DNA of 64,000 nucleotides from assembly GCA_902825875.1 (NCBI GenBank), contig CADECP010000013.1, positions 75,936-139,935 on the forward strand, given 5' to 3'. The notes beneath the pieces were generated by a model. The model ran no database searches and had not been told where the DNA came from. It saw nothing but the letters and a program-made list of their open reading frames with translations. Below are positions 12,225 to 23,600 of the stretch, piece by piece. Source of the stretch: an uncultured Acidobacteriota bacterium. GTDB taxonomy: Bacteria > Acidobacteriota > Blastocatellia > RBC074. Numbering within the stretch: position 1 is the stretch's first letter; each line of letters opens with the position of its first letter. A program made the translations under genes and the position numbers.

Positions 12225-15200
12225 TTACGGTATCACCGAGAAAGCATTCGATTTTGCAGCCGAAGTGCCGCCGGGATTGGCCACTGTCACCGACCGTGTC
12301 GTCGTAAAGGCGTTGGCGGCGATGGTCACGCGCACGCTCAATTGTGTTGAGCTGATGAACGTTGTGCTGGTTGTGATCTGACCTCCGTTAATGGTCGCGG
12401 TTGCTCCCGGAATGAAGCCGGTTCCGTTGACCATCACGGTCAATGTTGTACCTTTTTTGCCGAAAGACGGCGACACCGAATCAACCGCCAGTCCAACCGG
12501 CGGTGGCGGCGGTGGAGCGTTGATGGTGACGGATTGAGCAGCAGTCGAATTGACGCCGCCTTTGCCGTCGCTGACTGTCAGCGCGATCAGATGAGCGCCG
12601 ACAGGCAATTTGACGCTGGCCACTGCGGTTGTGGCGATGACAATACCGTGATCCGTCCACGAATACGTCAACGCATCGCCATCAGGGTCTGACGAAGCCG
12701 AACCATCCAGAGCAATGGTCGCGCCGGTTGTGTCCGGCGCAGTGATCGTAGCCGCCAACGTGTTGGCCACAGCCACAGGCGCTCGGTTGGTCGGTGGCGG
12801 AGGTGGAGGCGGTGTGCTGGTCGTGGTGATCGTGAACTGATTGCTCAACGATTGACCGCCTTTATTGTCGCTGGCTCGCAGCGACATGTTGAATTGCTGA
12901 TCGGCAGTGTCGCTCACCGTCGGCGGAGCAATCCGCAAAGTCACGCTCCGCCCAGCCGGATTGGCGTTGACCAGCGAAACGAACGTCGGAGCATTCACCA
13001 GTTCAAAAGTGACAGGATCGTTGTCGGTATCGTTGGCCGTCACCACGACATCCAACGACTGGCCGCGTCGGACGGTCTGATTCGGAATGGTGCTGATCGT
13101 CGGGTAATAGTTCAGCGCATTCCAGAACAATCGCGCCGCCGCCGAACCGCCCGCTTCGTAATGCTCGACTCTTAATTGATGAGTTCCGGCAGTCAGCGGC
13201 ACGTCAACTTCGTATTTCGCTTCGGCCTGATTGAACCACTTGTCAATTCGCAGTTGGCCGTTGATGTACAGCCGTATGCCGTCGTCGCCGAACAACTGGA
13301 AGCGATAGACGCCAGCCTGGAACGAAACTTCGCGCGTATACCGAGCCGAGAAATTATCAATCGGAATGCCGCAGCTCAGATTCGGGCTGTTTTCGCCGAA
13401 GGACAAATTCAACGAACCATCACCATCGTCACGAACCAGCGTCGGCGAGCCGGACAAGCTGATGTTCGGGAAGTATTCGCCTTTCCAGTGATTGGCCGGA
13501 ACGTTGTTAATGCACTGATTGGCTGGCGGTTCATTAACCGTAATCGAAAACGCTGCCGAAGTCGCTGAACCGCCTTTGCCGTCGTCGGCTTTGACCTGAA
13601 CGTTGGCGAAGCTGCCCGCCACAGTCGGAGCCAGCCGCAATGTAGCCGTTCTGGCAGCCGGGTTGGCGTTGATGATCGTGGCAAACGCGGGAGCGTTGAC
13701 CAGCGAGAACGTCACGTTGTCGCTGTCGGCATCGGTCGCACTCAGCAGCAGATCAAGCGTTTGACCTTTGGTCATCGTCTGGTTGCCAATCGCCGACGTA
13801 ATGACCGGATTGTTGTTCGCCGGTGGCGGCGGAGGTGGTGGAGGTGGCGGCGGTCCGGCGGGCGTCAGTTTGCGAACGCGCAGATTGCCGTTGTCGCCAA
13901 TCATGATGCTGCCATCGGATTCGACTTCGATGGCGGTTGGTTGCGTGATCTGAGCTTGCAACGCCGGGCCGCCGTCTCCGCTGTAACCAACGGTTCCGTT
14001 ACCGGCAATTGTTTCTATGACTCCGGCGGCGTTGACGCGGCGAACGCGGTTGTTGGTCTGGTCAACGATGAAAACATTCCCCGCCGCATCCACAGCCACA
14101 TCGGTCGGGCTGTTCAATTGAGCCGTCGCAGCCTGGTTGCTGTCTCCGGCAAATCCGGGTTCGCCGTTTCCGGCAATCGTCGAAATCATCTTGGTCACGG
14201 CGTCCACTTTGCGAACGCGGTGATTGCTGCGGTCGGCAATGAACAGGTTGCCCGCCGCATCCAACGCCAAGCCGCTGGGATTATTCAAGCTGGCAATAAT
14301 CGCCAGCACACCGTCTCCGCCATAACCTGCGCCGCCGTTTCCGGCAACTGTTGTGACGATGTTCGTCGTCAGGTTGATGGCACGAACACGATGGTTGCCG
14401 CTGTCCACGATGTACAGGTTCTGCGCGTCCACAGCCAACGCCGTCGGACGATTGAATCGCGCCGAAGCCGCTACGCCGTTGTCGCCGATCGAACCGCTGA
14501 CGCCAGTCGTCGAACCGGCAAAGTGGAAAATCTTGCCGTCAGACGCGATGCGACGAATGCGATGAAACGCCGTATCGGAAACATAAGTGTTGCCGTTGGC
14601 ATCGGTCACGACTCCGCTGGGAGCCGAAATCTGCGCGAAGTTTGCCTGACCGCCGTCGCCGCCGTTGCCGTTGGCGGAATTGCCCGCAATCGTGCGAATG
14701 ACGCCTTGTGCATCCACACGGCGAACCACGCGGCCTACGCTATCGGCAATCATCAATCCGGCTTCGGCGCGCGTGATGGCGGCGACCTGTTTCATCGCGG
14801 CGTCAATTGCTTGTCCGCCGTCGCCGCTGAATCCGTAATTACCGCTGCCCGCAAAAGTCGAAATGTTGTAACTGGTCGGAGTTCCTCCGCTGACAAACGG
14901 CGTGATCGTCACAATGAATTGCGCCGTCGCCGCGTTGCCACGCGAATCCGTCGCCGTGAATCTGACCGTCGTCGCGCCAACGGCGAACAACGAACCCGAA
15001 GCTTTGTCGGCGACAACCTGCACCACGCCATCCACCAAATCGGTTGCCGTGGGCATCGTGTAATTGATGTTGGCTCCGGCGGCGGAAGTCGCGGCAGTAG
15101 TAATGGCTGCCGGAACGCCTGCAATGGTTGGCGGAGTCGTGTCGCGCACGACAACAGTTTGCGCTGTCGTCGAAGTATTCGCGCCTTTGTTGTCGCTGAC

Positions 15201-18200
15201 TTTCAACACGATGCTGTGCGTGCCGATGGCCAGCGTGACGGTAGTGACGGCGCTGGTCGCAATCACGTTGCCGTTGTCCGTCCACGAAAACGTGACAGGG
15301 TCGCCGTCGGGATCGCTGCCGCTGCCGTTCAAATTGACCGGCGCTCCGGTGGCGAAAATGGCTTCGAGCGTTGCGGGCAACTGTCCGGCGTTGGCCGTCG
15401 GCGGTTGATTGCCCGGAGCCGGTTCATTGACCGTAATTGAAAAGGCCGCCGAAGTCGCCACTCCGCCTCTGCCGTCGCTGGCTCTGACCTGAATGTTGTC
15501 GAAGGTTCCAGCGGTTGTCGGCTGCAATCGCAACGTAGCCGTTCGACCAGTCGGGTTTTGATTGATGATGTCTGCAAACGCGGGCGCATTGACCAGCGAG
15601 AACGTAATCATGTCGTTGTCTTCGTCGGTGGCGGTCAAAGGCAAGGTCAACGCCTGACCTTTGGTCATTGTCTGATTGCCAATCGTCGAAGTGATGACCG
15701 GATTGCGATTCGTCGCTCCGCCCGTGCCGGACGGCGTCAATTTGCGAATACGCAGATTGTTGCTGTCGCCGACAAACAGGCTGCAATCGGCGTCGAGTTC
15801 CAAGCTGGCAGGCGAATTCAATTGCGCCGAAGTTCCCGCTCCGCCATCGCCCGTGAACCCGGCGGTTCCGTTTCCGGCAATGGTTTCAATCGTGCCGTTT
15901 GTTTTTACGCGACGAACGCGATGATTGATCTGGTCGGCGATGTAAACATTCCCTCCGCCATCAACTGTCACGTCGGCAGGCCCGCTCAATTGAGCCGAAA
16001 TTGCCGCTCCGCCGTCGCCGCCGAAACCTTGATTTCCGTCTCCGGCGACAGTGGTCATCAGTTTGGAAACCGCGTCCACACGACGAATGCGATGGTTGTT
16101 GCGATCAGCGATGAACAAATTGCCCGCCGCATCCAACGAGATTCCAGCCGGATTGTTCAAGCTGGAATTCGTGGCGATGACGCCGTCGTTGTTGTATCCG
16201 GCGCCGCCGGTTCCTGCGTAATTCGTGACGATGTTTGTCGTCAGATTGATGACGCGAACACGGTTGTTGCCGCTGTCAGAAACGTACAGATTGTTCTGGG
16301 CATCCACCGCCAGCGAAGTTGGACGATTGAATCGCGCCGACGCCGCAGAGCCGTTGTCGCCGCCCGAACCGCTCGTTCCGTTGGTCGCTCCGGCAAAATG
16401 GAAAATCTTGCCGTCCGGAGCGATGCGACGAATGCGATGGAAATTCGTGTCGGAAACATAAGTGTTGCCGTTGGCATCTACCGCCGCTCCGCCCGTCGCG
16501 CCGAACGTGGCGTAATTCGCCTGATTGCCGTCGCCAGTGTTGCCGTTGCTGGAATTTCCGGCAATCGTGCGAATGACCGTTTGTCCATCAATGTGACGAA
16601 CCACACGCGATTGGCTGTCCACCACCATCAAACCTGTTCCATTGTTCGTCAACTGACTGACCGAACGCAGCGCAGCATCCACAGCCATTCCGCCGTCGCC
16701 CGCAAAGCCGTAATTTCCGCTGCCCGCATAAGTTGAAATGGTGTAACCGGTCGCGTTGCAACCGCTTCCTCCACCACCGCCCGGCGGCGGAGGAGGTGGC
16801 GGTGGCGGATCGCCGGGTTTCGGTGTCACTGTGACTTTGAAAGAAGCCGTCGCCTGATTGTTGCGCGAATCTTTGGCCGTGAAATTAACCGTTGTTTCAC
16901 CAACCGGGAACAGCGAACCCGGCGATTTATCCGCCGTCACGCCGACCACGCCATCCACCTGATCCAACGCTGTCGGCAAGGTGTAATTCACAACAATGCC
17001 TTCGGTGGCGGTGGCTTGAATGGTGATGTCGGCGGGAACTCCGCTGATAACCGGCGGAGTGCTGTCTCGCACAATCACCGCAAACGCGCTGCTGCTCGTG
17101 CTCAGACCTTTGCTGTCGGTGGCGGTCAAAAACAACGAGTGCGTGCCGATGGGCAGTGTGACTTGCGGAGTCAACACCGTGGCGATTTGAGTTTGAAAAT
17201 TGAACCACTGATAACTCAGCGAATCGTTGTCAGGATCGGACGCCGTCGCCAGCAAATTGACCTGGCGCCCGTTCGGCCCTGTCGCTTCATAAGTCGGACT
17301 GATCGGCGTGACGTTGACCACCGGCGCGCGGTTCACATCGGCAACCGTGATCGTGAAATTCTTGCTGTCGGTCGCGTCTCCGTCGTTGACGGAAACAGTG
17401 ACGTTGTACGTTCCAGCGTCGCTGAATCCCGGCGCAAGCTGCAAACTGGCCGTGCCGTTTCCGGCGTCTGTCAACGTCGCAAAGCTCGGCGCATTTTGCA
17501 TGCTGAAAACCAGCGGGTCTTGATTGCCGTCCGTCGCTGAAAAATTCACCGTGGCGGTTTGGCCTTCGTTGACTGATTGGTTGGCGACGGCGGCCAACAC
17601 GGGATTTTGATTCGGCAATTGCACCAGCAAACGAATGCGATTGTTTTCAGAATCGGCAAACGCCATATCGCCATTGCCCAGCGTGATGATGCTGGTCGTC
17701 ACTTGAATGTCAGCCGCAGTAATTCCCGGATTCAAAAAATTGAGCTTGGCCTGATTGCCTGGCCCGCCGTCACCGCTGAATCCGGCAACGCCGGTTCCGG
17801 CGACGACCGTTGAAGTGCCGAGCGCATTGGTCGGAGCGACGATTCTCAACACCTGATCGCTTCCGGCGTTGGCGACAAACACATTGCCAGCGGCATCAAC
17901 CGTCAAATCGCGCGGACGATTGACGCCTTTGGTCGCGTTGGCAATTGTCGTGAACGAGGTCGAATTCGGCGCGTCCTGGCGAACGATGGTGTCCGTTTTG
18001 GTGTTGGCCATGTACACGCGCCCGGTCGGAGTCACGTAAATGCCGCAAGCTCCGCCGGTCACAAACGGCGTAGCGCCTTCCGTGCCTGTGGTCATCAAAC
18101 TTGTGACCTGACCAGTCAGCGGATTCACTTTGCGAATGCGATTGTTGCCCTGGTCGGCAATGTAAATGTTGCCCGCAGCATCCAAGGCTACGTCCGTTGG

Positions 18201-20135
18201 AAAGATAATGGCTTGATGAGCTGCAGAATCGTCCGCCGTCGGGCTGCCGGGCAGCGGAGCGTCGTTGCGCCCGACAATGTCTTTGATGTGGCCAGGCGGA
18301 ACGACGACTTTGGCGGCTCCGCCGTTCGGAAAGATCGTCACGTCCGCCGACGAAGTGTTCAGAAATCGAATGTGGCCGCTGCGGCGTCCGGTCAGCGAAT
18401 TCGGTGGACGAATCAACGCGCCGTATTGCGAATCCACGATGTACAGCCCGTTGGCAGTCGTAAAAATTCCTTGAGGCGAAGCGAACACCGCCGTAGCGAT
18501 GCGATCGTCAACCACCAACTCTCCCGCACGATTGTTCAAGGTGATTATCTGCCCCGGTTGCGCCGTCATTTCCCAAGCCGTTCCGGCAAACAACGTGACC
18601 GGATTTTGCCCGCGATTGATGAACCGTATGCTGCCGACCGGATCGGCATTGGTGTCGGCAATGAACAAATTGCCATTGATGTCTTCGGCAACGCCCGCGG
18701 CCATTTGCAGTTCTGTCACCGGCGCCGGGACATTGTCATACGGCGCTTCCTGTCCGCTGCCCGCAACCGTAGTGATTTGTCCGCCGCTGATGCTGGTTCC
18801 GGCGATATTGACCGTCGCGCCGCCCAGATTGACGTATCGGACTCGGCGAAAATTGAAATCTGGCAGGAAAAACCCATTCGCGTCCGCTGCCAGCGTCAAA
18901 TTCCGAAGCTGTGTGCTGCCGGGCAAATTCAAATTTGCAGAAGTGGCCGCCGTGCCGTCTCCGCAGGTAGGATTATTTTGCTGATCGCAAGCCGCAGCCG
19001 GATTGACTCCGGCGACGATCGTTTTTTGGCCGAGAGAAGAAACTCGAATGACTTGCTGAGCATTGCCAAGCGCGACATACATGCTGTTGGCCGGGCCAAG
19101 CACAATGCCTGTCGGAAATTCCAGGTTGGAAATCAACGATTGAATTACTCCGCCCGGATCAACCCGCCGAACTGCGCCGGGATTGCCTCGGGTATCGCCG
19201 CCTTCGGCAATTAACAAATTTCCGTTGGTATCAATCGCCAAACCCATTGGCGTGGTCAGCTTGGCCTGTGTCGCTTGCTGTCCGTCGCCGTTGCCGAATT
19301 GCGGAGTGCCTCCGCCAGCGTAAATCGTTTCCAGCCCGGCATTGTTGTTGCCCGTCGGTTCAAGCTTGTAAACCAATCGAGCGCCTCCGGTTTGCGCTGC
19401 GCCGATATAAAAGAATTCGCGCGAGGCGTTGATCGTCAACGCGCGAAAATCCGTGCGGCCAACATTGAAGATAGTTTTCATCGCTCCGGGCTGAATCGTC
19501 TGGCGCAAAATCGTGAAGTCCTGAGTGCCGACGTTGAGCGCGCGAAACGCTGCAACGATCGGCGTCGCCAGATAAACGACATCTCCCGACGGGTCAACGG
19601 CAATTCCAGTCACCTGAGTCAGGTCAATGTCCAGCGGCGAAGTGGATTCCAGCGCAATGCCTCCTCCCGCCAGCAAGTTGATGTGGCCGGATTGAATCGT
19701 CACTCCGCCCAGCGTCACCGGCGTGCCGGTTGTATTGACGAAGCGCAGCAAGCTGGTTCCATTCAGATCGTCCACGACGTAAAAGCCGCGCCCTTTGGGA
19801 TCAATCGCCACTGCTGTCGGCAACACCATCGGCGCTTGTTTAACCGGCGCGCTGGTCGAAAATCCTCCGCCCGCGATGGTCGAAATCATCGTCCGCGAAC
19901 CAATGCCGCCTTGCGCTGGAATCATCGCCGTCCAGGTCAACGCCGAGCGAACGGCTCGTCGGAATTTGCCAATGGCAGAATTATTGCTGGCCGAAGCGTC
20001 GCTCTGCCAGACAGCCGCCGAAAGCGAAACGGCGATCATCGCCATCAAAATTAATGACTTGCGAAATGTGGAATTAAAAAGAGGCAGGATAAATTTCGAG
20101 CGATATGCAGACTGATTACTTCTCGAACTTCTCAT
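12225..20135 (-). CDS. Giant exported NHL / HYR / cadherin-like / PA14 / IPT surface protein
   Basis: 2,636 residues. I use the ATG at 20135 because AGGAG lies 9 bases upstream; the ATG at 20144 would abut that AGGAG. A membrane-export segment covers about residues 30-50. Domain order: NHL-type propeller repeats (about 80-860, e.g. NIYIADQGNNRIRKV); a cadherin-like domain (NQSVNEGQTATVNFSATD); a PKD-like domain; an HYR domain (DSTPPVISGVPADITIQAT); a poly-Pro/Gly linker; NHL block (about 1127-1468); cadherin-like, PKD-like and HYR domains; a second NHL block (about 1752-2092); another Pro-rich linker; PA14 (about 2212-2350, FGDDGIRLYINGQ), usually carbohydrate-binding; further cadherin/PKD-like domains; and a C-terminal IPT/TIG domain (about 2545-2635). 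There are no catalytic residues. A role in adhesion or polysaccharide binding at the cell surface is inferred from the modules. Confidence 0.88.
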   Translation of the reverse strand: MRSSRSNQSAYRSKFILPLFNSTFRKSLILMAMIAVSLSAAVWQSDASASNNSAIGKFRRAVRSALTWTAMIPAQGGIGSRTMISTIAGGGFSTSAPVKQAPMVLPTAVAIDPKGRGFYVVDDLNGTSLLRFVNTTGTPVTLGGVTIQSGHINLLAGGGIALESTSPLDIDLTQVTGIAVDPSGDVVYLATPIVAAFRALNVGTQDFTILRQTIQPGAMKTIFNVGRTDFRALTINASREFFYIGAAQTGGARLVYKLEPTGNNNAGLETIYAGGGTPQFGNGDGQQATQAKLTTPMGLAIDTNGNLLIAEGGDTRGNPGAVRRVDPGGVIQSLISNLEFPTGIVLGPANSMYVALGNAQQVIRVSSLGQKTIVAGVNPAAACDQQNNPTCGDGTAATSANLNLPGSTQLRNLTLAADANGFFLPDFNFRRVRYVNLGGATVNIAGTSISGGQITTVAGSGQEAPYDNVPAPVTELQMAAGVAEDINGNLFIADTNADPVGSIRFINRGQNPVTLFAGTAWEMTAQPGQIITLNNRAGELVVDDRIATAVFASPQGIFTTANGLYIVDSQYGALIRPPNSLTGRRSGHIRFLNTSSADVTIFPNGGAAKVVVPPGHIKDIVGRNDAPLPGSPTADDSAAHQAIIFPTDVALDAAGNIYIADQGNNRIRKVNPLTGQVTSLMTTGTEGATPFVTGGACGIYVTPTGRVYMANTKTDTIVRQDAPNSTSFTTIANATKGVNRPRDLTVDAAGNVFVANAGSDQVLRIVAPTNALGTSTVVAGTGVAGFSGDGGPGNQAKLNFLNPGITAADIQVTTSIITLGNGDMAFADSENNRIRLLVQLPNQNPVLAAVANQSVNEGQTATVNFSATDGNQDPLVFSMQNAPSFATLTDAGNGTASLQLAPGFSDAGTYNVTVSVNDGDATDSKNFTITVADVNRAPVVNVTPISPTYEATGPNGRQVNLLATASDPDNDSLSYQWFNFQTQIATVLTPQVTLPIGTHSLFLTATDSKGLSTSSSAFAVIVRDSTPPVISGVPADITIQATATEGIVVNYTLPTALDQVDGVVGVTADKSPGSLFPVGETTVNFTAKDSRNNQATASFKVTVTPKPGDPPPPPPPPPGGGGGSGCNATGYTISTYAGSGNYGFAGDGGMAVDAALRSVSQLTNNGTGLMVVDSQSRVVRHIDGQTVIRTIAGNSSNGNTGDGNQANYATFGATGGAAVDANGNTYVSDTNFHRIRRIAPDGKIFHFAGATNGTSGSGGDNGSAASARFNRPTSLAVDAQNNLYVSDSGNNRVRVINLTTNIVTNYAGTGGAGYNNDGVIATNSSLNNPAGISLDAAGNLFIADRNNHRIRRVDAVSKLMTTVAGDGNQGFGGDGGAAISAQLSGPADVTVDGGGNVYIADQINHRVRRVKTNGTIETIAGNGTAGFTGDGGAGTSAQLNSPASLELDADCSLFVGDSNNLRIRKLTPSGTGGATNRNPVITSTIGNQTMTKGQALTLPLTATDEDNDMITFSLVNAPAFADIINQNPTGRTATLRLQPTTAGTFDNIQVRASDGRGGVATSAAFSITVNEPAPGNQPPTANAGQLPATLEAIFATGAPVNLNGSGSDPDGDPVTFSWTDNGNVIATSAVTTVTLAIGTHSIVLKVSDNKGANTSTTAQTVVVRDTTPPTIAGVPAAITTAATSAAGANINYTMPTATDLVDGVVQVVADKASGSLFAVGATTVRFTATDSRGNAATAQFIVTITPFVSGGTPTSYNISTFAGSGNYGFSGDGGQAIDAAMKQVAAITRAEAGLMIADSVGRVVRRVDAQGVIRTIAGNSANGNGGDGGQANFAQISAPSGVVTDANGNTYVSDTAFHRIRRIASDGKIFHFAGSTTGVSGSIGDNGVAASARFNRPTALAVDAQNLYIVDSGNHRVRAINLTTNIVTTVAGNGGAGYGGDGVLAIIASLNNPSGLALDAAGNLFIADRSNHRVRKVDAVTKMISTIAGNGEPGFAGDSNQAATAQLNSPTDVAVDAAGNVFIVDQTNNRVRRVNAAGVIETIAGNGTVGYSGDGGPALQAQITQPTAIEVESDGSIMIGDNGNLRVRKLTPAGPPPPPPPPPPPANNNPVITSAIGNQTMTKGQTLDLLLSATDADSDNVTFSLVNAPAFATIINANPAARTATLRLAPTVAGSFANVQVKADDGKGGSATSAAFSITVNEPPANQCINNVPANHWKGEYFPNISLSGSPTLVRDDGDGSLNLSFGENSPNLSCGIPIDNFSARYTREVSFQAGVYRFQLFGDDGIRLYINGQLRIDKWFNQAEAKYEVDVPLTAGTHQLRVEHYEAGGSAAARLFWNALNYYPTISTIPNQTVRRGQSLDVVVTANDTDNDPVTFELVNAPTFVSLVNANPAGRSVTLRIAPPTVSDTADQQFNMSLRASDNKGGQSLSNQFTITTTSTPPPPPPPTNRAPVAVANTLAATITAPDTTGATIALDGSASSDPDGDALTYSWTDHGIVIATTAVASVKLPVGAHLIALTVSDGKGGVNSTAAQSVTINAPPPPPPVGLAVDSVSPSFGKKGTTLTVMVNGTGFIPGATATINGGQITTSTTFISSTQLSVRVTIAANAFTTTRSVTVANPGGTSAAKSNAFSVIP
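13540..17330 (-). repeat. Tandem internal duplication, period about 1.9 kb, within the giant surface-protein gene
   Basis: The order NHL block, cadherin-like, PKD-like, HYR appears twice in a row. Landmark pairs lie about 1.9 kb apart: the AVNEP-adjacent segments near 13540 and 15432, NHL blocks at 13860-14880 and 15730-16755, and HYR segments near 14900 and 16820. Many peptides are nearly the same in both copies (HRIRRIA, DGKIFHFAG, ASARFNRPT, GNLFIADR). The copies differ by scattered substitutions, so the duplication is old. Confidence 0.8.
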
Positions 20136-20608
20136 TGAGTACATCTCCTGATGCGGTTCGCGCTGTACGCCACGATTCAAAAACAATAGATATAAAAATC
20201 AGCGGGGCGGTAAAGGTTGGTCGAAATAAGATTGGGATCGAAGACGGGGCCAACACCAAATCCATCTTTTGGCGTCGTGAGATTGGCTTTGGGCAAATCG
20301 GGTTGCTTCGGCCAACTGCATCAGGGTGATAATTTTATGGTGTCGGCTTGTTTAAGCAATCGCGCCAATCGGGCAGGGGTACGGGAAGGACTGGATACAA
20401 CCTGAAAAGAACTTGTCGGGATTTTGTGAGGGGCAATTCGTAAGGGCAAAGGCATTCAACCCCAAAACCATTTGGCAAGTCAAGCATAGTTTCGGGTTGC
20501 CGCAATTGTTGACATTGCTGCTCAGGAAATCGGCGTCATTGAATCACGAGCAACCCTGACCCACCCGAACCAGAGTCAGGGCTGCTCGCTTGTGTTCGTC
20601 CTTGATCG
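20136..20608. other. Intergenic region upstream of giant surface-protein gene
   Basis: This spacer lies between two minus-strand genes. An imperfect hairpin at 20548-20587 (GAGCAACCCTGAC paired with GTCAGGGCTGCTC) starts 21 bases after the tyrosinase-like gene's stop. It lacks a T-tract but may act as its terminator. AT-rich sequence near 20180-20200 could hold the promoter of the surface-protein gene. I see no gene here. Confidence 0.5.
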
Positions 20609-23600
20609 TTACCTGCCACAACGACCGAGCGGGTCATTGCCATTCAACAATCTAAAGATGTCAGCGATTGCCAGCATATCCGCCGTTCGCCTGTCGCTGA
20701 TGGCGAATCGAGCTTGAGCAAACAAATCCTCCAGCGTTGAATTTGGCGACAGTACAAAGGCATTGCTCAAAGTGACAGCCGCAAAGTTGAGCTTGTAACA
20801 ACTCAATGGACTTTTCAGCGCGGTGAAAGCCGCGGGCGACGAATGCCCGCCTGCCCTGATCAAACTCAGTTGCGCTGCAACGAACTGCTGGTTGAGTTGT
20901 TGCAATGGATTTGGGCCACCCTGCAAGGCAAACCTGATTGCCGTCTGGTTGCGAGTCGGCGCGTTGGAGTTTACGCCTCCTATCTGAACTCCCGATCCCG
21001 GTGGCAGTGAAACGGGGTTGAGCAGATAGTATTGAGACGAGCGGAAGCAGATTGTGTTGCAGTTGCCCGAATCGGCTCCGCCTTCGACATCGAAATGCAC
21101 TGGGGTTGATTGGCCTCTTGCTCCACGGTTGTCTATTGCTACAGCAACCCCCATGTAATGCCCAGGCGCAAGGTTTCTGGCCAGCAACGTGTAAGGTGAA
21201 GCCGTAACAGTTCCCAGCAAAGTGACAGGTGTTACGAACAACTCAGCATCACGCACATAAAATTCGACGCGCTCCACCGCTCCGCCAGGATCAGCGGCCG
21301 TTGCCGAAAATCGTATGGCTTGGTTTGCGGGGAAATCGGTATCAGCAACCGGCTCGGTCAAAGTAACATTTGGTGGCGTGTTGGCCAGCACCGTCACCGT
21401 CAAATCAGCGGTTGATTGCAGCGAGTCATTGTCTGTTGCCACAGCTCTGAGTAGGTGTGATCCCAATGCTGCGCCCGACAGTTGGAAAGTGAAGGGAACC
21501 TGGCTGTCGGTTCCAACCGGATTGCCGTCCGCAAAGAGCGAAACTGAAGTGATTTGCCCGTCACTATCCAACGCCTGGACTTCGACGGATATGGCCTGAC
21601 CGGTTTGGAACAACGCACCGTTCGCCGGTGAGGCAAACGCAACACTAGGCGCAAACCGCGTAGACATCGGGTTCGCACACAGTTCCAAATCGAAGCTCAA
21701 ATCTTCGCTGCGCGCCGAGTTCTGGTGAACTTCAACGGCAAGGACATTTCGACCCGGTTTCAGCAATGAGAGCGCAACGGAGGCCGGGAAAAAGACTTCT
21801 TCTTCCACTCCGCCAACTTCACGAGTCGCCAGCGTGGTGGGCGCAACCGCCCCTCCAGGCATGTTCACGCGATGGACTTCGGTTCCGTTCAGGTAAACCA
21901 CTGCGCCGTCATCGCGCTTCAATCGCAACAGTAAGCTCTGCAAAAAGCTCGGATCGGCCACAGTGAACTCTCGCCGAAAATAAGTGGTGATATTTCGGCG
22001 ATCCGCTGGGCCGCCGTTGATGGTGGTCGCGGGGTTGTCACCGAATCCAAGTTCCGATTTGCCGAGTTTCCATGCAGAGTCGTTGAACGTGGTTGAAAAC
22101 CAGCTTGGACCGGGATTCGAGCCGTCATCCAGATAGCGCCAATCGCTACCGCCTTTGACCAAAACCAGTTTCCTGAAATCCACCTCGAACCGTTGGCCGC
22201 CGACAATGGCGTTTGGATTGCCGGGCGCGCCCAACTGAATCAAATCCCATTTGGGTATCCCAGCCTGCTGCAATTGGCTGAGCAATTCTTCCGGTTGGAA
22301 CTGGATAATGACCTGCTCACGAAGCCTGAAGCTCACGTCCACGGAGAAGACTTCATTTGGGTCCAGCCTTATGTTCTGTATGAAAGCCTCTGGCGAAGTG
22401 ATCTGCAGAACTTCGTTGCCAGCGGTTCCGCCGCCAACGACTCTGATTCCTTGCCCGGCTCCGCCGCCAGCGCGCCAACGCCTGAAAAGCTCAGGTTTCA
22501 AATCCACAAAGATGTCGCCAAAGTTAAGGAAAGAAGCAGCGTCTCTGGCATTCGCAAAGCGAAACCCGGCCTGCACTGTTTGGTCAAACACATTGCGAAC
22601 GAGAACTGACGACAGTCTGAGCACGCCTGGAAAGTTATCCACAACGGTGATGTTCTTCCAAGCAATGTTGTTGTTGTTCCGTGTGTTGGCATAAACGTCC
22701 GTGGTTTCAGGGGAAGACATGCCAAAAGGAGCCGTCGTTGATGTTTCGACACGCGCAAGCAGGCAAAAATGCCCTTGATCGCCGCCGAAGCAGGAGAAAT
22801 CAGCCGGGTTCGGCGGATACCACGGAATCTGAACCACTATGGCTTCGCCCGGAGCCAGAGCAGGGATGACCAGCGGCGCAGTGTCATAAATCGGTGGCGA
22901 GACGACCGAAGGATGCTGAGTCGTTTTACTGACGATATAACCGCCTGCGGTTGTCCACGGCTCTATGAGGCCTGTGCCGCTGCCTGTGCCATCCCAAGGG
23001 CGCATGGATGTAGTGATGTCGGCGCTGCTGGTGTCGCCGTCATATGTTGTTGCCGGGTTCAGCCTTGGCAAAGCAGATATATTTCGTTGCCATTGGGCCC
23101 AAAGCCGGTCTGCATTGGCGTGCAGTAGGAAGAAGAAGGGATCTTGTGCAGAAAAATCTAGCTGGCTCATGTTACCAACCGCGCCGGTTATTCCACCGAT
23201 ATAGCCGTGTGAAGGATTGTGGGCCGCTACTTCGTTGTTGTCGCGCAGATTTTCGTAAAGGCTGCTGCCTACTAAGATTGCATCTGGTGTCGCTGGCGGC
23301 GAAACGCTTCGCAGTTTGCGCCTTACGCTTGGCGGCGCTAATGCATCAAAAGGAGGGCCTATAAGCACCGGAGTGGAGCTTCCACGACCGGATGCGCCCA
23401 TGAAATCGGGCGTGAAGAAGTTAAAGCCTGAAGAGTTTTCCGGGTCGGTTGTCCAGTCCCAATAAAGCAGCTTCACCGTCGGATTGGCTTCCTGAAGCAA
23501 AACTTCGTAGCGGTTGATAAATTCACGATGCCAAGGGAGAAAGGCTGGCGAGCTTATTCCCATAGAGGGTATTCCATGCCGATTGTCCGGACCATATCGG

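Noticed and set aside
13761-16736. Long plus-strand reading frames (559 and 392 residues) opposite the giant surface-protein gene
   Set aside because: They lie inside the real minus-strand gene and encode Arg/Ala-rich translations with no domain, signal or ribosome-binding site; shadows of a GC-rich repeat gene.
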